Assembly (NCBI GenBank): GCA_029204225.1
Contig: CM055097.1
Location: forward strand, 5,639,653 to 5,703,652
Direction: 5' to 3'
Source of the DNA: Diphasiastrum complanatum
Lineage: Eukaryota; Streptophyta; Lycopodiopsida; Lycopodiales; Lycopodiaceae
Length of the DNA: 64,000 bases
Of the stretch, positions 33,361-44,987 are shown in pieces. The notes under the pieces were generated by a model. That model ran no database searches. It was given only the letters and a program-made list of their open reading frames with translations, and was not told where the DNA came from. Each line of letters opens with the position of its first letter. Position 1 is the stretch's first letter. Position numbers and translations under genes: made by a program.

Positions 33361-34071
33361 CGTTAAAGTTGACTTGATTCCTAAACAAGAGTAAACTAAT
33401 CATATTAGGACTCACAAATTTGAAAAGCAAGAGAAATGCACTTCATATGATCACATCAACAACTAGCAATTGTAGCAAATCGCTCTACATCTAGAAAGGG
33501 GCCAGGGTGCACATGCCCATTATATAGAATTCTCTGATGAGCTTTATGTCTAATTTCACTAAAGCAGATGACTATAAATAAGTTGAAATATCACCAAATA
33601 CTCGGTGTTCTCAGCTCTGAAAGCAACAATTCACATCAAAACCTAACCAGCCCACAGATGCACCAAGTTTCCAATCAAAAGTGCGCCCACCTTTGCCTCA
33701 GTAGATGCAATGAAAGATCTGATCTGTAGGAAACTGCACTAGAGACTACCCAAGAAGGTACTGACTTCTTGCCCACATTTCCTGACCAGGGTGTGCTGGA
33801 TCTGCCTCCATATCATGATGATTCCTGACAGGTAATCAACACTCAATCTTAGCTGGAACTGGTACGCTAGTTTCCTGACCAAGCTTCTGAGAAGGTTACG
33901 CAGGGCAACAATGCAACAGCGATCTAAGGATCTGAGCGCAGCAATTTGTGGCAGCATTAGAAGGTTTTAAAAAAATGCAGCAATCTACTCCTTATCAAAC
34001 CAACTAGCCAGGGAGAGGCTCCTCCCCCCATCCATAGGGCAAACATTTAAGCATAGGCCTCTATTCTAACA
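33361..34071 (-). repeat. Probable Cop-F 5' LTR
   Basis: On the minus strand the segment starts TGTTAGAA (at 34071) and ends CTTTAACG (at 33361), an imperfect inverted pair in which the final A has probably mutated to G. A TATA-like CTATATAATGG lies about 160 bases before the end. No second LTR is in the window, so the left boundary is tentative. Confidence 0.5.
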
Positions 34072-34344
34072 AGAACATTGTGGTATAGCTTTTTGGCTCA
34101 AGGAGGTAAGTTTTTCTTTTTTAGCATTTTAAGTTGCAAGAGCTTGCACTATCACAATCACTACCACAAAAGTACTTCAAGTCTTTACAATAATAGAACT
34201 AAGATTGTATATTGGCATTTAAGAATTGTGTATGAAATGATTTTGCCAATAAATAGGAGATTTTCATTTGATGATAATTTTTTACAATGGGTTTAATATT
34301 TTGATCACAAAATATGTATGTCATATTGGAATTTTGCAGTTGCC

Positions 34345-34620
34345 AATGATTCATGAATATTCACAACTAGTATTCACAATAATCACGACTAGCATTCACG
34401 AGTATTCACAATAATTATGAGTATTCATGAGTATTCACAATAACTACAAGTATCCACGAGTGTTCACAATAATCACGATCAGCATTCATGAGTATTTACA
34501 ATAATCAAGATCACTATTCACGATAATCGTGAGCATTCACAATCAATATTTACAATATTTTCGATTAGTATTCACAATATTTACGATCATTATTCGCAAT
34601 AATCACAATCAAAATTCAAG
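34345..34620. repeat. Degenerate minisatellite based on ATTCACAATAATCACGA
   Basis: More than fifteen imperfect copies of ATTCACAATAAT and CACGA(C/T)(C/T)A lie in about 275 bases, with higher-order units near 30-40 bp. No coding function is visible. The surrounding 34072-35024 holds no recognised gene. Confidence 0.75.
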
Positions 34621-35019
34621 ATATTTCTTTTCCTTTTAAGCACTCCATTTATGAGTCGCAAATCGAAACCCCTTATGCAACAAGTGATAAATAGTAGCAA
34701 CTGACCATGTCGATGTCCATGCTTATGATAGGAAGCAACAACGACCAGTACTCGACTTGTCTCAATCCATTGAAAAGCAAATTTAGGCATGCAAAACCCT
34801 TTCTCCATGTCAATTGAAGTAAGTGTGGAATGCAAAACACTCTTTTGCCACGTCAACTTATGGAAAAGTCAAAAACCTTTTTCATTCAACAAACGTCAAT
34901 TGAAATTTTTCATGCATGCATGATCTTAGTCACTTAAATGTTGTGTAATTGAGATGCAAGAAGTGATGCAATTGACTCATAAGAATAGTTTTATCACTCA
35001 AGACGAGGTTTAAACTTAT

Positions 35020-35150
<131 letters not shown>

Positions 35151-35889
35151 ATATAGGCACATACAATGCAGCAAAATTTAATAATGACATGCTGTTAGAA
35201 ATTGCTTACTTGATTTACGGTGCCAAGCTGCAAAATACTATCTTGTTTTGGCAAGATATGTAGAGGATTGTCTATTTCAGCCAAAAGTATGATATGAATC
35301 CACAAAGTATCAGAACATTGCAATAATATTGTAGTACAAGAGCTAGCACAACTCTCTAATTATAGTAAATATTTGAGTTGAAAGAGCTAATTATATCCAA
35401 GGATGAATTTATGCCTTCTTTTTATGTTGTGTATTTTCTTCCTCATCCAGATAAAAACACAACTATGTGAGCACAAGATGAAAAATTTTCACCCGCCAAA
35501 AACAAGTAGGTTCCAATTTGCTTCTATAATTGCATTTCATCCTCCCGTCTAATCTTTTGAAAGACTTAACTATTTTGCACCTTCAAAAATCCATTGTGTT
35601 GCAATACTGCACTTCCGAGTGCTTTTCTGCCATTTAGCCATAGATATCGTCCACTTTGAAAAGCATTACATGCAATAACCCCACAACTTTCTAGCGTTTA
35701 TATCAATTCTTGCTGGTCAAAAAATATTGGCAAACACACGCAAATAATAGTTTGTTATAAACTAACTTATAAACATTTAATTAGCACATATTAATGCAGT
35801 GATAGGATGATCACCCACGAGGCCACACTACTGCAAAACCTAAACAAGAGAGTAAAAAGATTTCACATAGTCTCTCTTGATAAGTCAAG

Positions 35890-37050
35890 ACCAAACCCTT
35901 TGAACCCTTTTATTTTATAGCTTAACAGGTAAAAACAAAGCTGTATAAAGTCTTATTAAGCCCTTTATTCAAGTCGTTCCTTAAAATTTTACTATCAATA
36001 TTTCCAATATTCATAAAAATAACATGCCCAAAATTTTCATTAATAAACTCTTTAAAACGTTTAGAATTCAAAAACGTACAAGGTGAAAATATTGAACTCA
36101 CAAAAAACTTGAAAGGGTTTAGACCATTCACGCTTCAAATGCGGAAAAAAGGTCCAACCAAACACAGTTTGCTCAAAGATCTCATCAATGTAACCAAAAA
36201 TATGAAGCAAAGTCTCAGAATAAAGTTGTTGAACGTTTATACTCTCAAAGCATCTATTGTAGTAATGTAAATGCAAAAACATCTTCCCATAAGTTGGCGC
36301 CTCCCAACTGCACTAACCTCCAATACTCTAATTTCTTCAATTTCTTCAGGCACATGGATCCCCTTTGCCACCACTGCTTTGCCCCTCATTGCCTTTACTC
36401 GGAAAGTATTTCCTCTTCTTGTTGCCACTGCTTGAAATAATTGAACTTGGATTATTCAAATTGAAGGACCCTATTTTTCTGCTAGTATTCTAGGAAGTGT
36501 TTATCCTGTAAGGTAGAGAAGCTGGGCTTTTTAAGAAGGAATTCAATTTCTTGTATATTTTTGGCATCGCCAAGATGTGCAAGAAGCTTGGCAGTAGGGT
36601 TAATGGAAAGTTCAATGGCGGCTTCAATCATATGTTGTCTGATGTACATAAAGCCAAGGTGGGCTTTAATAACATTCCTAGCAGGCTTATGAAGCCAAAG
36701 AGAGAAGGCATTTAGTTGATTTTGTAGATATGCACCGGAAAAGAACTAGGCAAGGTTGTTCATCGTATATCAAATAGCATGACTAAACCAAATAATAGAA
36801 AAATTGTTTTTACATTTGTCACCACATTTGCATTTAAAGAAGGGTCTTTTCCAATTCCAGATTCTAGCTTCATGTAGGCTCATCCTATTAAAGCCAGTCT
36901 CAAAATGGCCTCTAGTTCCAGCCCAAGTTTGCTCAGAAGGACATCTCATAGGTTCAAATTTGCTCATCTTAATGACGGTATCAAAGGCAATAGGTGTATC
37001 AATGGAGGGGGAGATGGGTAGCTTGCAAGAAATTATTGTACCTCGCATTC
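35890..37050 (-). pseudogene. Unrecognised minus-strand quasi-coding tract
   Basis: Several stretches stay open in a consistent direction. One runs from about 37048 to 36490 in a single frame with few stops and includes SEQTWAGTRGHFETGFNRM, FFKCKCGDKCKNNF, NAFSLWLHKPARNVIKAHLG and LLAHLGDAKNIQEIEFLLKK. Another, at 36290-36060, includes QLYSETLLHIFGYIDEIFEQ. I recognise no family. It may be a decayed gene or an element outside the common classes. The 35147-35889 stretch holds nothing recognisable. Confidence 0.35.
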
Positions 37051-37841
37051 AGGTATGAAGTTGTATGAAGCTATACAGAAGGTAGTATCACCCAACACTA
37101 CAATACAGTTCATATATACATATGGAATTTCATGTGTTTTGTAAATTGAATGTTTTTTGAAGTTATGATCCTGAAAAATGCTTACATTCCATGCTTTGAA
37201 TATTATAAAGTGTGGTCTTCTTTACCTCTTGCAAGGTTCAAAGTTTTCTTTAGAAAGATAGCTTAAAGGCAGCATGTATGAGTAAGCTATGGATGTATAC
37301 ATACTTTGATTTTGACATGCTTGAATGGCATAGATTTTCCCAAGCCATAAAGTGCTTGGACTCCTAATGTTTTGCATGGGATATCCTTGGGGCCAGTATG
37401 ACACGGATCTGTCCTAGTACCGAGCATTGTGGCCAAAGTCATATCTCTTTTCAATTGTGCATTGCAAGATAGCTTCTTACGTGTAGATTTTTTATGTTTG
37501 AAAGTGTGGGAAAGTGTGGTACACGAGTTTTAGTAGATTAAAATTTGAGTAATATAGACATTGAATCTAGTCACAAAAATAGTAGGGTTTTTTATTTAGG
37601 AGGGAAACCAAGTTTGAAATTAGATTTGGACCTACCATAAAAGGATGTAACTCATGGGAAGAGACACATTCTCTCTCTCTCTTATCTCTTCCATGCTTAT
37701 ACATGAGTTCTCTTGGGTTCATCTATCCATTGCTGCACTATATTGGTGATATCTTGCAATCTTGTGTGTAGAATGCTTATTTTATGCTATTTTGGGTTCC
37801 ACACGTGTGAAATACAATAGCTTACTAATTTTTTATACTTC

Positions 37842-38546
37842 TGGAGTGTTGACTCTAAGAAGACGCATCTTTCAAAGTTTGCAAAATAATGAGGAGAGTC
37901 CAAATATTTTTGTTTTGAGAGTGAAGGCTTTGAATGATGAGTTATCTTGCATTGATGAGAGCATTAAGGAAGGAGTGAGGGAGTGAGTGCTACAAGAAAA
38001 AGAGAGATCAAGGAGACAAGCAAGGTAATCTTACTCATGATGAAGATGGTTTGGATGTTCAAAATAAAAAATGATGATGCTTTTGTGATGTCTTCATGTA
38101 TGCTTGATAATGATGGAGATCTAGATCCATGGTGGATTGACAGTGGTGCAAGCTCACACATGACTTTTCACAAAGAGCACTTCACTTCTTTGTTGGCATA
38201 TGAAGATGACAAGAAGGTGATCTACACGGCCAATGATGGTGATTGTGCAATAAAAGGGATTGGCACAATTCCTATTTCTCTCTCTACAAATAGGAATGTT
38301 CATTTGAAGGATGTTTTGTTTATACCTTTCATTATCAGGAATTTACTTAGTGTGCGTAATTGGTAAGTAAAATTTTCAAAGTTGAGTTTGATGGAGATGC
38401 TTGCATGATCAAAAGGAAGGATATCTTGATTGCAAAAGGTAAAAGGCAAGAGAAGTTGTTCAAACTAGATGCTTGTGTTATTGCTAACTATGATGGATTT
38501 GTTGCAAGTGAGCAAATACCTATTCAAAAGGTTTGGCATAAAAGGA
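37842..38546 (+). pseudogene. Cop-G left part: copia gag, protease and start of integrase finger
   Basis: This segment is closely related to Cop-I and Cop-H. It has a gag piece (RVKALNDELSCIDESIKE), then a deletion of about 330 bp removing the first half of the zinc knuckle, then ECYKK-like sequence. The protease follows (WWIDSGASSHMTFHKEHF, catalytic Asp present), then the integrase finger start VWHKRMG. It is interrupted exactly there by the insertion of Cop-H. The 37051-37841 stretch upstream has no clear feature. Confidence 0.85.
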
Positions 38547-38551
38547 TGGGG

Positions 38552-39206
38552 TGTGAAAAATACAGATCCTAAGTGGATCTAAACTCCAAGATCATTGGCT
38601 TGAATGCTTGCACTCCAAACTACATAAGCTAGGAATTGGCAACACATTCTATGCTACCTAGAATGCAAAGAACTTGATCAAAAAGCATTTATCACAAATG
38701 GAAACTTCCATAAACATCAAGTGCGGCCCAAAATAACATTATACAGTCCATAATACATCAGCCTATCACTTTTGGAAAGCACCTAAGATCATACACAATA
38801 GCTTGAAGACAATACACACAACAATGCTCTCAATGGAGGAAGAAACAATGACAATGATCTATTGATCTCAATGAAGCATACAAAAGGTTTCTCCAACCTG
38901 TTCTCCACGACTTCCCTACTATTTATGGATGAGGAAGATGACTCTCTCTCCTCTCTCTAGAAGGTACTTGACCCTAGATATTCCCTATATAGGAAAAATA
39001 GCTAAAAATGGCTTATATGACCAAAATACATCAAAATGGTCTCATTTTGAAGGGTATGAAGTTTGACACTTCATCATACTGAAAAAATACAGTAAATAAA
39101 AACATTGTGGCCTGGTTCACACGTGTGAAACTCCAGAACCAAAACTATTTACAATTTTAGCCAATTTAGGCCTCAAACTAGCTAGGAAATGTTGACAATT
39201 TTCACA
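38552..39206 (-). repeat. Cop-H 3' LTR
   Basis: The LTR reads TGTGAAAATTGTC ... TTTTTCACA on the minus strand. It differs from the other LTR only at about 38735 (A here, G there). It contains the terminal codon of the polyprotein. Confidence 0.96.
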
Positions 39207-42200
39207 CTCCCTCTTCAACATTGGATGCTAGTTTCAACATAGTCTTTGAGCACATTCCAAGATTAGATCTATGCATTAAATATAGGTCCTTTCCCAATGG
39301 TTTGGTGAAGATATCAGCCACACACTCCTTTGAAGAGACATGTTGAAGCTCCACCTCTTTGGCAATGACTTGATCTCTCACAAAATGGTGAGCAATCTCA
39401 ATGTGCTTGCTCCTTGCATGAAAAACAGGATTGCTTGCCAAGCTTTGGGCTGAAAGGTTATCACAAAGTATGATTGGAGTCTTCTCTGGTTCCAGCAAGT
39501 GAAGATCCAATAACATCCTCTTGATCCAAAGAATCTCCTTGGTGCATGTTGTTAATGCCTTGTACTCGGCTTCGGTGGAAGATAGAGAGATAGTTGGTTG
39601 CTTCTTTGATAGCCATGAGACCACTCCATCTCCAAGATAGATTGCAAAGGCACTTGTTGACTTCCTATCCATTTGATCACCTGCAAAATCTGAATCTGAA
39701 AATCCACAAAGGTTAGGTGTAGTACCTCCATACAAGATGCCAAAATCTCTAGATCCCGAGATGTATCTAAGTACTCTCTTTCCTAGCTTCCAATGAGCCT
39801 CACTAGGATCTTGCATAAATTGACTTAGTTTACCAACCACAAAGCTTAGATCAGGTCTTGTGATGGTTAACCATATAAGAGATCCTATTAGCTTTCTATA
39901 GAGAGTAATGTCCTTGAAGGATCTTTCATTACTTCTTGTAGTTAGCTTTACATTTGATTCCATAGGAGTAGAAACAACTTTACAATCTTCCATATGAAAC
40001 CTTTTTAGAATAGAGTTAACATACTTTTCTTGACATATGAATGTAGATTTAGAAGTTCTAATAATCTCTATTCCTAAGATATAATGAAGTTTACCAAGAT
40101 CTTGAATTTCAAACTCTCTTTTGAGTGCCATCTTGATTTCATCTATATCTAGATTGTTACCACCACTTAAGATAATGTCATCAACATAGATCAAAAGTAA
40201 AGTGATATCATTTTCATTCAATCTAAAGTAGAGAGAATGATCATACTCACTCATAACAAAGTTTTGAGAAAGTAAGAAGGAATTGAGCTTAGCATACCAA
40301 CTCCTTGGTGCTTGCTTTAGCCCATACAAACTCTTTTGGAGATAGCACACATGATTAGGCTCATCATGTGAAACATAGCCCTCGGGTTGCTCCATGTAAA
40401 TATCTTCTTCAAGATCACCATTCAAGAAGGCATTAGTAACATCCATTTGCCACATATCCCAATCGTAAAGAGTTGCAAGAGAGATTAGGATTCGAATAGT
40501 TACCATCTTTGCCACGGGTGCAAAGGTCTCATCATAGTCAATACCATATTCTTGAGCATACCCCTTTGCCACCAACCTTGCCTTGTACTTGTTGATTGAT
40601 CCATCTTGATTTGTCTTGATCTTGAAGATCCACTTACAACCAATTGCCTTCTTGTCCTTTGGAAGCTTTACCAACCTCCATGTGTTGCTTTTGATGAGTG
40701 CTTGATGCTCATGATCCATGGCTTGGATCCATTCCTTCTTTTGAATTGCTTCACCTACACAAGTTGGTTCATCAAAAGAGGTAAGAAAAGCAAAGTTAGA
40801 GTTGTCCACCACTTGCTTTCCTTTTTCATCATAGGTTAGCCTTGATGGCTTAGCCCTTTGCCTTTGAGTCTTCCTTGAAGTTTGCTTTGGAGTGGCATCT
40901 CCATCTTCATCCAAGACATCTTGCACATCATGATGATTAGTAGGCACATCAACATCAACATCAACAACATTGGAAACATTCTCTTCATGAAGGATGACAT
41001 CCCTACTTATGACAACTTTCTTTGTAGAAGGAATGTACACTTTGTAAGCCTTGCTTACTTCACTATAGCCAACAAACACACCCTTCTTTGATGAAGGATC
41101 TTCTTTAGTTCTATCATCAAGTGTGATATTGACAAAACATGTACATCCAAAGATCCTACAATGCTTGACACTCGGCCTTCTACCATAAAGAACCTCATGA
41201 GGAGTTTTACCATCCAAGGAAGCACTTGTCCATCTATTACATAGATAGTTAGCACATGCTAAAGCTTCCCCCCAAAAAGACTTAGCAAGATTAGCATGTA
41301 GTCTCATTGCCTTGGCACATTCACAAAGGGTTCTATTCTTCCTCTCGGCCACTCCATTCTGTTGTGGAGTCCTAGGACTAGACATCTCCCTCTTAATCCC
41401 ATGTGCTATACAAAAGTCTTTGAACCTATTTGAGGTGTATTCCCCTCCATTATCAGATCTTAAGCATTTGATCTTTGTATTGAATTGGTTTTCCATTTCA
41501 TTCTTGAACTTGACAAATGCAGCAAACACTTCATCCTTACTTTTAAGAAGATAGATCCAAGTATACCTACTAAAGTCATCAATGAAAGTTGCATACATCT
41601 TTGCCCCACCATTACTTGTTGTACTAGAAGAATGAATATCAGAATGCACAAGTTGAAAAGCTTCTTTAGATCTAGAAGTAGATCTAGAATAAGCAAGTCT
41701 ATGAGATTTGGACAAGGCACAATGTTCACAAACACTATTGTTTGCAACAAGACTTTTAGGGAGACCAAGAACAAGCTCTTTCTTTGCCATTACCTCCAAA
41801 GATTTGAAGTTGGGATGGCCCAACCTCTTGTGCCAAACTTCTTGGTTTGTCAATTGCTCCCTAGCCATACATCCTTCATGATTAGAGATCACACATGCAT
41901 CAAGCTTGAAAAGTTTACCATGCCTCCTACCTTGAGCAATCAAGGATCCACATTTACTTATCAAACATGCATCTCCAATGAACTCCACATCAAGTCCTTT
42001 GTCAATCATTTGACTTACACTAAGCAAATTCTTAGTGATTGAAGGAATGTACAAAACATTTTCAAGATTTGCTTTCCTATTTGTTGAAAGGGAAATAGGA
42101 ATAGTGCCTATGCCTTTGATGTCACATTGACCATCATTTGCAGTGTAGATGATGTTACCTTCTCCCTCATAAGACAATAAGGATGTAAAGTATTCCTTAT

Positions 42201-43155
42201 GTCTTGTCATGTGAGATGAGGCTCCACTATCAATCCACCAAGGATCATTATCATCTATGTTGGCTAACAAACTTGAAGTCATAACAAGTGATTCACATGT
42301 GTTATGTTCTTCCTCATCTATTGTAAGATTTCCTTGCCTCTCTCCTTGCTCTCTTTTCTTCTTATAACATTCATTTGCAAAATGACCTTTTATCCCACAA
42401 TAAAAGCACTTGAACTTTGACTTATTGTTCTTAGTAGAAGAGGAAGAGGAAGAGTGATCATCATGATCAAAGTTACCACCTTTGGACCATTTCCCTTTGC
42501 CTTTACCTTTGCCCTTGAATTTGCCTTTTGTGAAGAAAGCCTCTTCACCTCCACCTTGCAAGGATGCACCATCAAGCTTTGATTGCAACCTATGTTCTTC
42601 AGCCAATAAGATTTCTTGCAAGTCAACCACACTTGGCAAGACTTTTTGAATGGCAAAACTTTGCACAAGGTTAGCATGTTCATTTAGCAAACCATTCAAC
42701 ATAACTTGGACTATTTCACCATCTTTTATGTTCTCATCAATGCATGCTAAATCATCACTTAGGGACTTAACTCTCAAGATAAATGCATGAGCACTTTCAC
42801 CCTCTCTTTGCCTACTAGAAAATATTTGTCTCCTTAGGGTCAATACCCTAGATGTGGACTTTGATTCAAAGAGCTTCTTTAAGGCATTCCATGCCTCACT
42901 TGCACTTTGACACTTTCCAACTTCCTTGAGAAGTTCATTTGTAACATTCATTTGAATGATATGAAGAGCCCTTTTGGCCTTCTTATCAAACCTTTGTTGC
43001 TCTTGAAGTGTGAGAGGTCTCTCTTCAATTTCTGCAACTATGTCCATGAGTTCATTCAACTCAAGTAAGGACTCCATCCTCACTTTCCAAGTAGAGTAGT
43101 TTGATGAACTCAACCTTTCACTAGACTCTAGCATGATCCCACCATTGGAAGCCAT
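39202..43155 (-). CDS. Cop-H gag-pol polyprotein
   Basis: A single 1317-residue frame carries every domain of a Ty1/copia element in order. Gag occupies about 1-200 and the zinc knuckle C250-x2-C253-x4-H258-x4-C263. Protease has its active site D309-S310-G311 in WWIDSGASSH. The integrase finger is H442-x4-H447-x28-C476-x2-C479, and the integrase core has D506, D568 and E604 (35 residues between the last two). Reverse transcriptase spans about 800-1075 with YVDD at 990-993. RNase H has Asp near 1154, Glu near 1195 and D1232. The protein assembles particles, copies its RNA and integrates the cDNA. The ATG starts MASNGGIMLESSE. The TGA lies inside the first bases of the 3' LTR, so the polypurine tract is translated. 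Confidence 0.96.
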   Translation of the reverse strand: MASNGGIMLESSERLSSSNYSTWKVRMESLLELNELMDIVAEIEERPLTLQEQQRFDKKAKRALHIIQMNVTNELLKEVGKCQSASEAWNALKKLFESKSTSRVLTLRRQIFSSRQREGESAHAFILRVKSLSDDLACIDENIKDGEIVQVMLNGLLNEHANLVQSFAIQKVLPSVVDLQEILLAEEHRLQSKLDGASLQGGGEEAFFTKGKFKGKGKGKGKWSKGGNFDHDDHSSSSSSTKNNKSKFKCFYCGIKGHFANECYKKKREQGERQGNLTIDEEEHNTCESLVMTSSLLANIDDNDPWWIDSGASSHMTRHKEYFTSLLSYEGEGNIIYTANDGQCDIKGIGTIPISLSTNRKANLENVLYIPSITKNLLSVSQMIDKGLDVEFIGDACLISKCGSLIAQGRRHGKLFKLDACVISNHEGCMAREQLTNQEVWHKRLGHPNFKSLEVMAKKELVLGLPKSLVANNSVCEHCALSKSHRLAYSRSTSRSKEAFQLVHSDIHSSSTTSNGGAKMYATFIDDFSRYTWIYLLKSKDEVFAAFVKFKNEMENQFNTKIKCLRSDNGGEYTSNRFKDFCIAHGIKREMSSPRTPQQNGVAERKNRTLCECAKAMRLHANLAKSFWGEALACANYLCNRWTSASLDGKTPHEVLYGRRPSVKHCRIFGCTCFVNITLDDRTKEDPSSKKGVFVGYSEVSKAYKVYIPSTKKVVISRDVILHEENVSNVVDVDVDVPTNHHDVQDVLDEDGDATPKQTSRKTQRQRAKPSRLTYDEKGKQVVDNSNFAFLTSFDEPTCVGEAIQKKEWIQAMDHEHQALIKSNTWRLVKLPKDKKAIGCKWIFKIKTNQDGSINKYKARLVAKGYAQEYGIDYDETFAPVAKMVTIRILISLATLYDWDMWQMDVTNAFLNGDLEEDIYMEQPEGYVSHDEPNHVCYLQKSLYGLKQAPRSWYAKLNSFLLSQNFVMSEYDHSLYFRLNENDITLLLIYVDDIILSGGNNLDIDEIKMALKREFEIQDLGKLHYILGIEIIRTSKSTFICQEKYVNSILKRFHMEDCKVVSTPMESNVKLTTRSNERSFKDITLYRKLIGSLIWLTITRPDLSFVVGKLSQFMQDPSEAHWKLGKRVLRYISGSRDFGILYGGTTPNLCGFSDSDFAGDQMDRKSTSAFAIYLGDGVVSWLSKKQPTISLSSTEAEYKALTTCTKEILWIKRMLLDLHLLEPEKTPIILCDNLSAQSLASNPVFHARSKHIEIAHHFVRDQVIAKEVELQHVSSKECVADIFTKPLGKDLYLMHRSNLGMCSKTMLKLASNVEEGV

Positions 43156-44315
43156 GATTCTAATGTTTCTTCAACTTTTAGGTTCTGTCCTAAAGCACTT
43201 AGCACTCACTTTTCTCTCAACAAATGATAGATAAAGAGATCTATGAAGATTTAGGACCCTAAAACACTTCTATCTTGAACCTAGATGGTTTCCAAGCATA
43301 GAAAGGAAGATTGAAACACATGCAACACTTTGCACACACTAAGAATGGATTACAAAATCAAACCAACCTGAACACACTCTTGCTTAAGCTCTCAAACTTT
43401 CCAGCAAGTGACCAAATCAAGTTATGGTGTGAAGAGTTACTTGCATTCTTAGAAAATACCCAAAACTAGGATGCCAAGATTACCTAGTAATGAACAAACT
43501 TGATCAACATATGATCAACACACTAAGATATTGATTCAACCTGTAAAACCACATGTAAACCACACTTCTAAAAGTTTATAAACTCCAGCAAGTGATAAAT
43601 ACAAGATTTAGAGGTGAATGAATGAGCACACTTAGTGAATCACAAGACTAGCTTCATTATCTTGTCAAATCTTGGTGTTTAGATGTAGATCTAAGATCAC
43701 TTCACATGAGAATGTTCCTCAACCTGTTAAGAACCTGAAAACACACTTGCATAATGGTTAACACCTTCCAGCAAATGCTCCAATCAAATTACATAAGGAG
43801 AGTTACTTACATGCTCAACAAAGTACACCAAAAATTATGCCAAAATTGATGACAATCTTTACAATATGCTCTTCACAATGGAGCTTACAATATGTTCACC
43901 CAAAAAAGGGGATCTTTCATCCAAATGGGAGCTTTGCTCAGCCTTTAGGAGAATTACAACTCACTCAGAAGAGCATTTGTCATCCACTTAAGGAGAAGTT
44001 TCATCCACTTAAGGAGAGTGTTCATCCAAGAATGGAGATTGTCAACAATAGGATTGAAAAGAACATTGTTAGTATTGAATATGCACAAGCCTCACAATCA
44101 CAAATGATTAGGTGTTATGATCTGATCCAAAATAGTTTCTTTTCAGCCTCTGATCTTCAATAGACCTGAAATATGCTTTTGATCCACAAGTTCAACTCAC
44201 AAAACAAAGGTTAGTAAGATTTGATCAACAAAGCAATGCAAAATCATGCTAGAACTTGATCAAACATCCAAATATCACCAAAAATGGAATACTTACTGTA
44301 AATAGAAGCCAACCA
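43156..44315 (-). other. Cop-H untranslated leader
   Basis: About 1160 bases separate the primer site from the gag-pol ATG, which is long for a copia leader. It includes two related blocks (about 43370-43530 and 43735-43860) sharing CCAGCAA(G/A)TG.CC.AATCAA and GAGTTACTT. An antisense 108-codon frame (43837-44163, plus strand) with repeated HPLKE is probably incidental. Confidence 0.7.
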
Positions 44316-44327
44316 GCTCTGATACCA
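44316..44327 (-). promoter_or_regulatory. Cop-H primer-binding site
   Basis: The minus strand reads TGGTATCAGAGC directly after the 5' LTR end, a perfect match to the initiator Met tRNA site. Confidence 0.95.
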
Positions 44328-44982
44328 TGTGAAAAATACAGATCCTAAGTGGATCTAAACTCCAAGATCATTGGCTTGAATGCTTGCACTCCAAACTACA
44401 TAAGCTAGGAATTGGCAACACATTCTATGCTACCTAGAATGCAAAGAACTTGATCAAAAAGCATTTATCACAAATGGAAACTTCCATAAACATCAAGTGC
44501 GGCCCAAAATAGCATTATACAGTCCATAATACATCAGCCTATCACTTTTGGAAAGCACCTAAGATCATACACAATAGCTTGAAGACAATACACACAACAA
44601 TGCTCTCAATGGAGGAAGAAACAATGACAATGATCTATTGATCTCAATGAAGCATACAAAAGGTTTCTCCAACCTGTTCTCCACGACTTCCCTACTATTT
44701 ATGGATGAGGAAGATGACTCTCTCTCCTCTCTCTAGAAGGTACTTGACCCTAGATATTCCCTATATAGGAAAAATAGCTAAAAATGGCTTATATGACCAA
44801 AATACATCAAAATGGTCTCATTTTGAAGGGTATGAAGTTTGACACTTCATCATACTGAAAAAATACAGTAAATAAAAACATTGTGGCCTGGTTCACACGT
44901 GTGAAACTCCAGAACCAAAACTATTTACAATTTTAGCCAATTTAGGCCTCAAACTAGCTAGGAAATGTTGACAATTTTCACA
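44328..44982 (-). repeat. Cop-H 5' LTR
   Basis: This is the 655-bp partner of 38552-39206. A TATA-like TATATAGGG is present near 44762 on the minus strand. The flanking TGGGG at 44983-44987 is the target duplication. Confidence 0.96.
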
Positions 44983-44987
44983 TGGGG

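Larger units (their letters stand above)
38552..44982 (-). mobile_element. Cop-H: complete, apparently intact Ty1/copia retrotransposon
   Basis: The element has two 655-bp LTRs that differ at a single position, a perfect initiator Met primer site, a polypurine tract, and one uninterrupted 1317-codon gag-pol frame. It is flanked by an exact 5-bp duplication TGGGG (38547-38551 and 44983-44987). It sits within the integrase-finger codons of its own relative, Cop-G. Near-identical LTRs indicate a recent insertion. This is the only element in the window that could encode all its proteins. Confidence 0.96.

Noticed and set aside
34345-34620. Regular CACGA/ATTCACAA spacing as a possible CRISPR array
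   Set aside because: Units are short and diverged without unique spacers, and the setting is a plant genome.
36770-37048. The CKCGDKCKNN motif as a gag zinc knuckle
   Set aside because: The spacing lacks the required His and final Cys, so the region is left as unrecognised.
41485-42042. A 185-codon plus-strand frame antisense to Cop-H
   Set aside because: It mirrors the conserved integrase coding sequence, so it is a shadow of the true frame.
43837-44163. Antisense 108-codon frame in the Cop-H leader as a small gene
   Set aside because: It lies in the noncoding leader, its HPLKE repeats follow from a short DNA repeat, and no promoter is evident.
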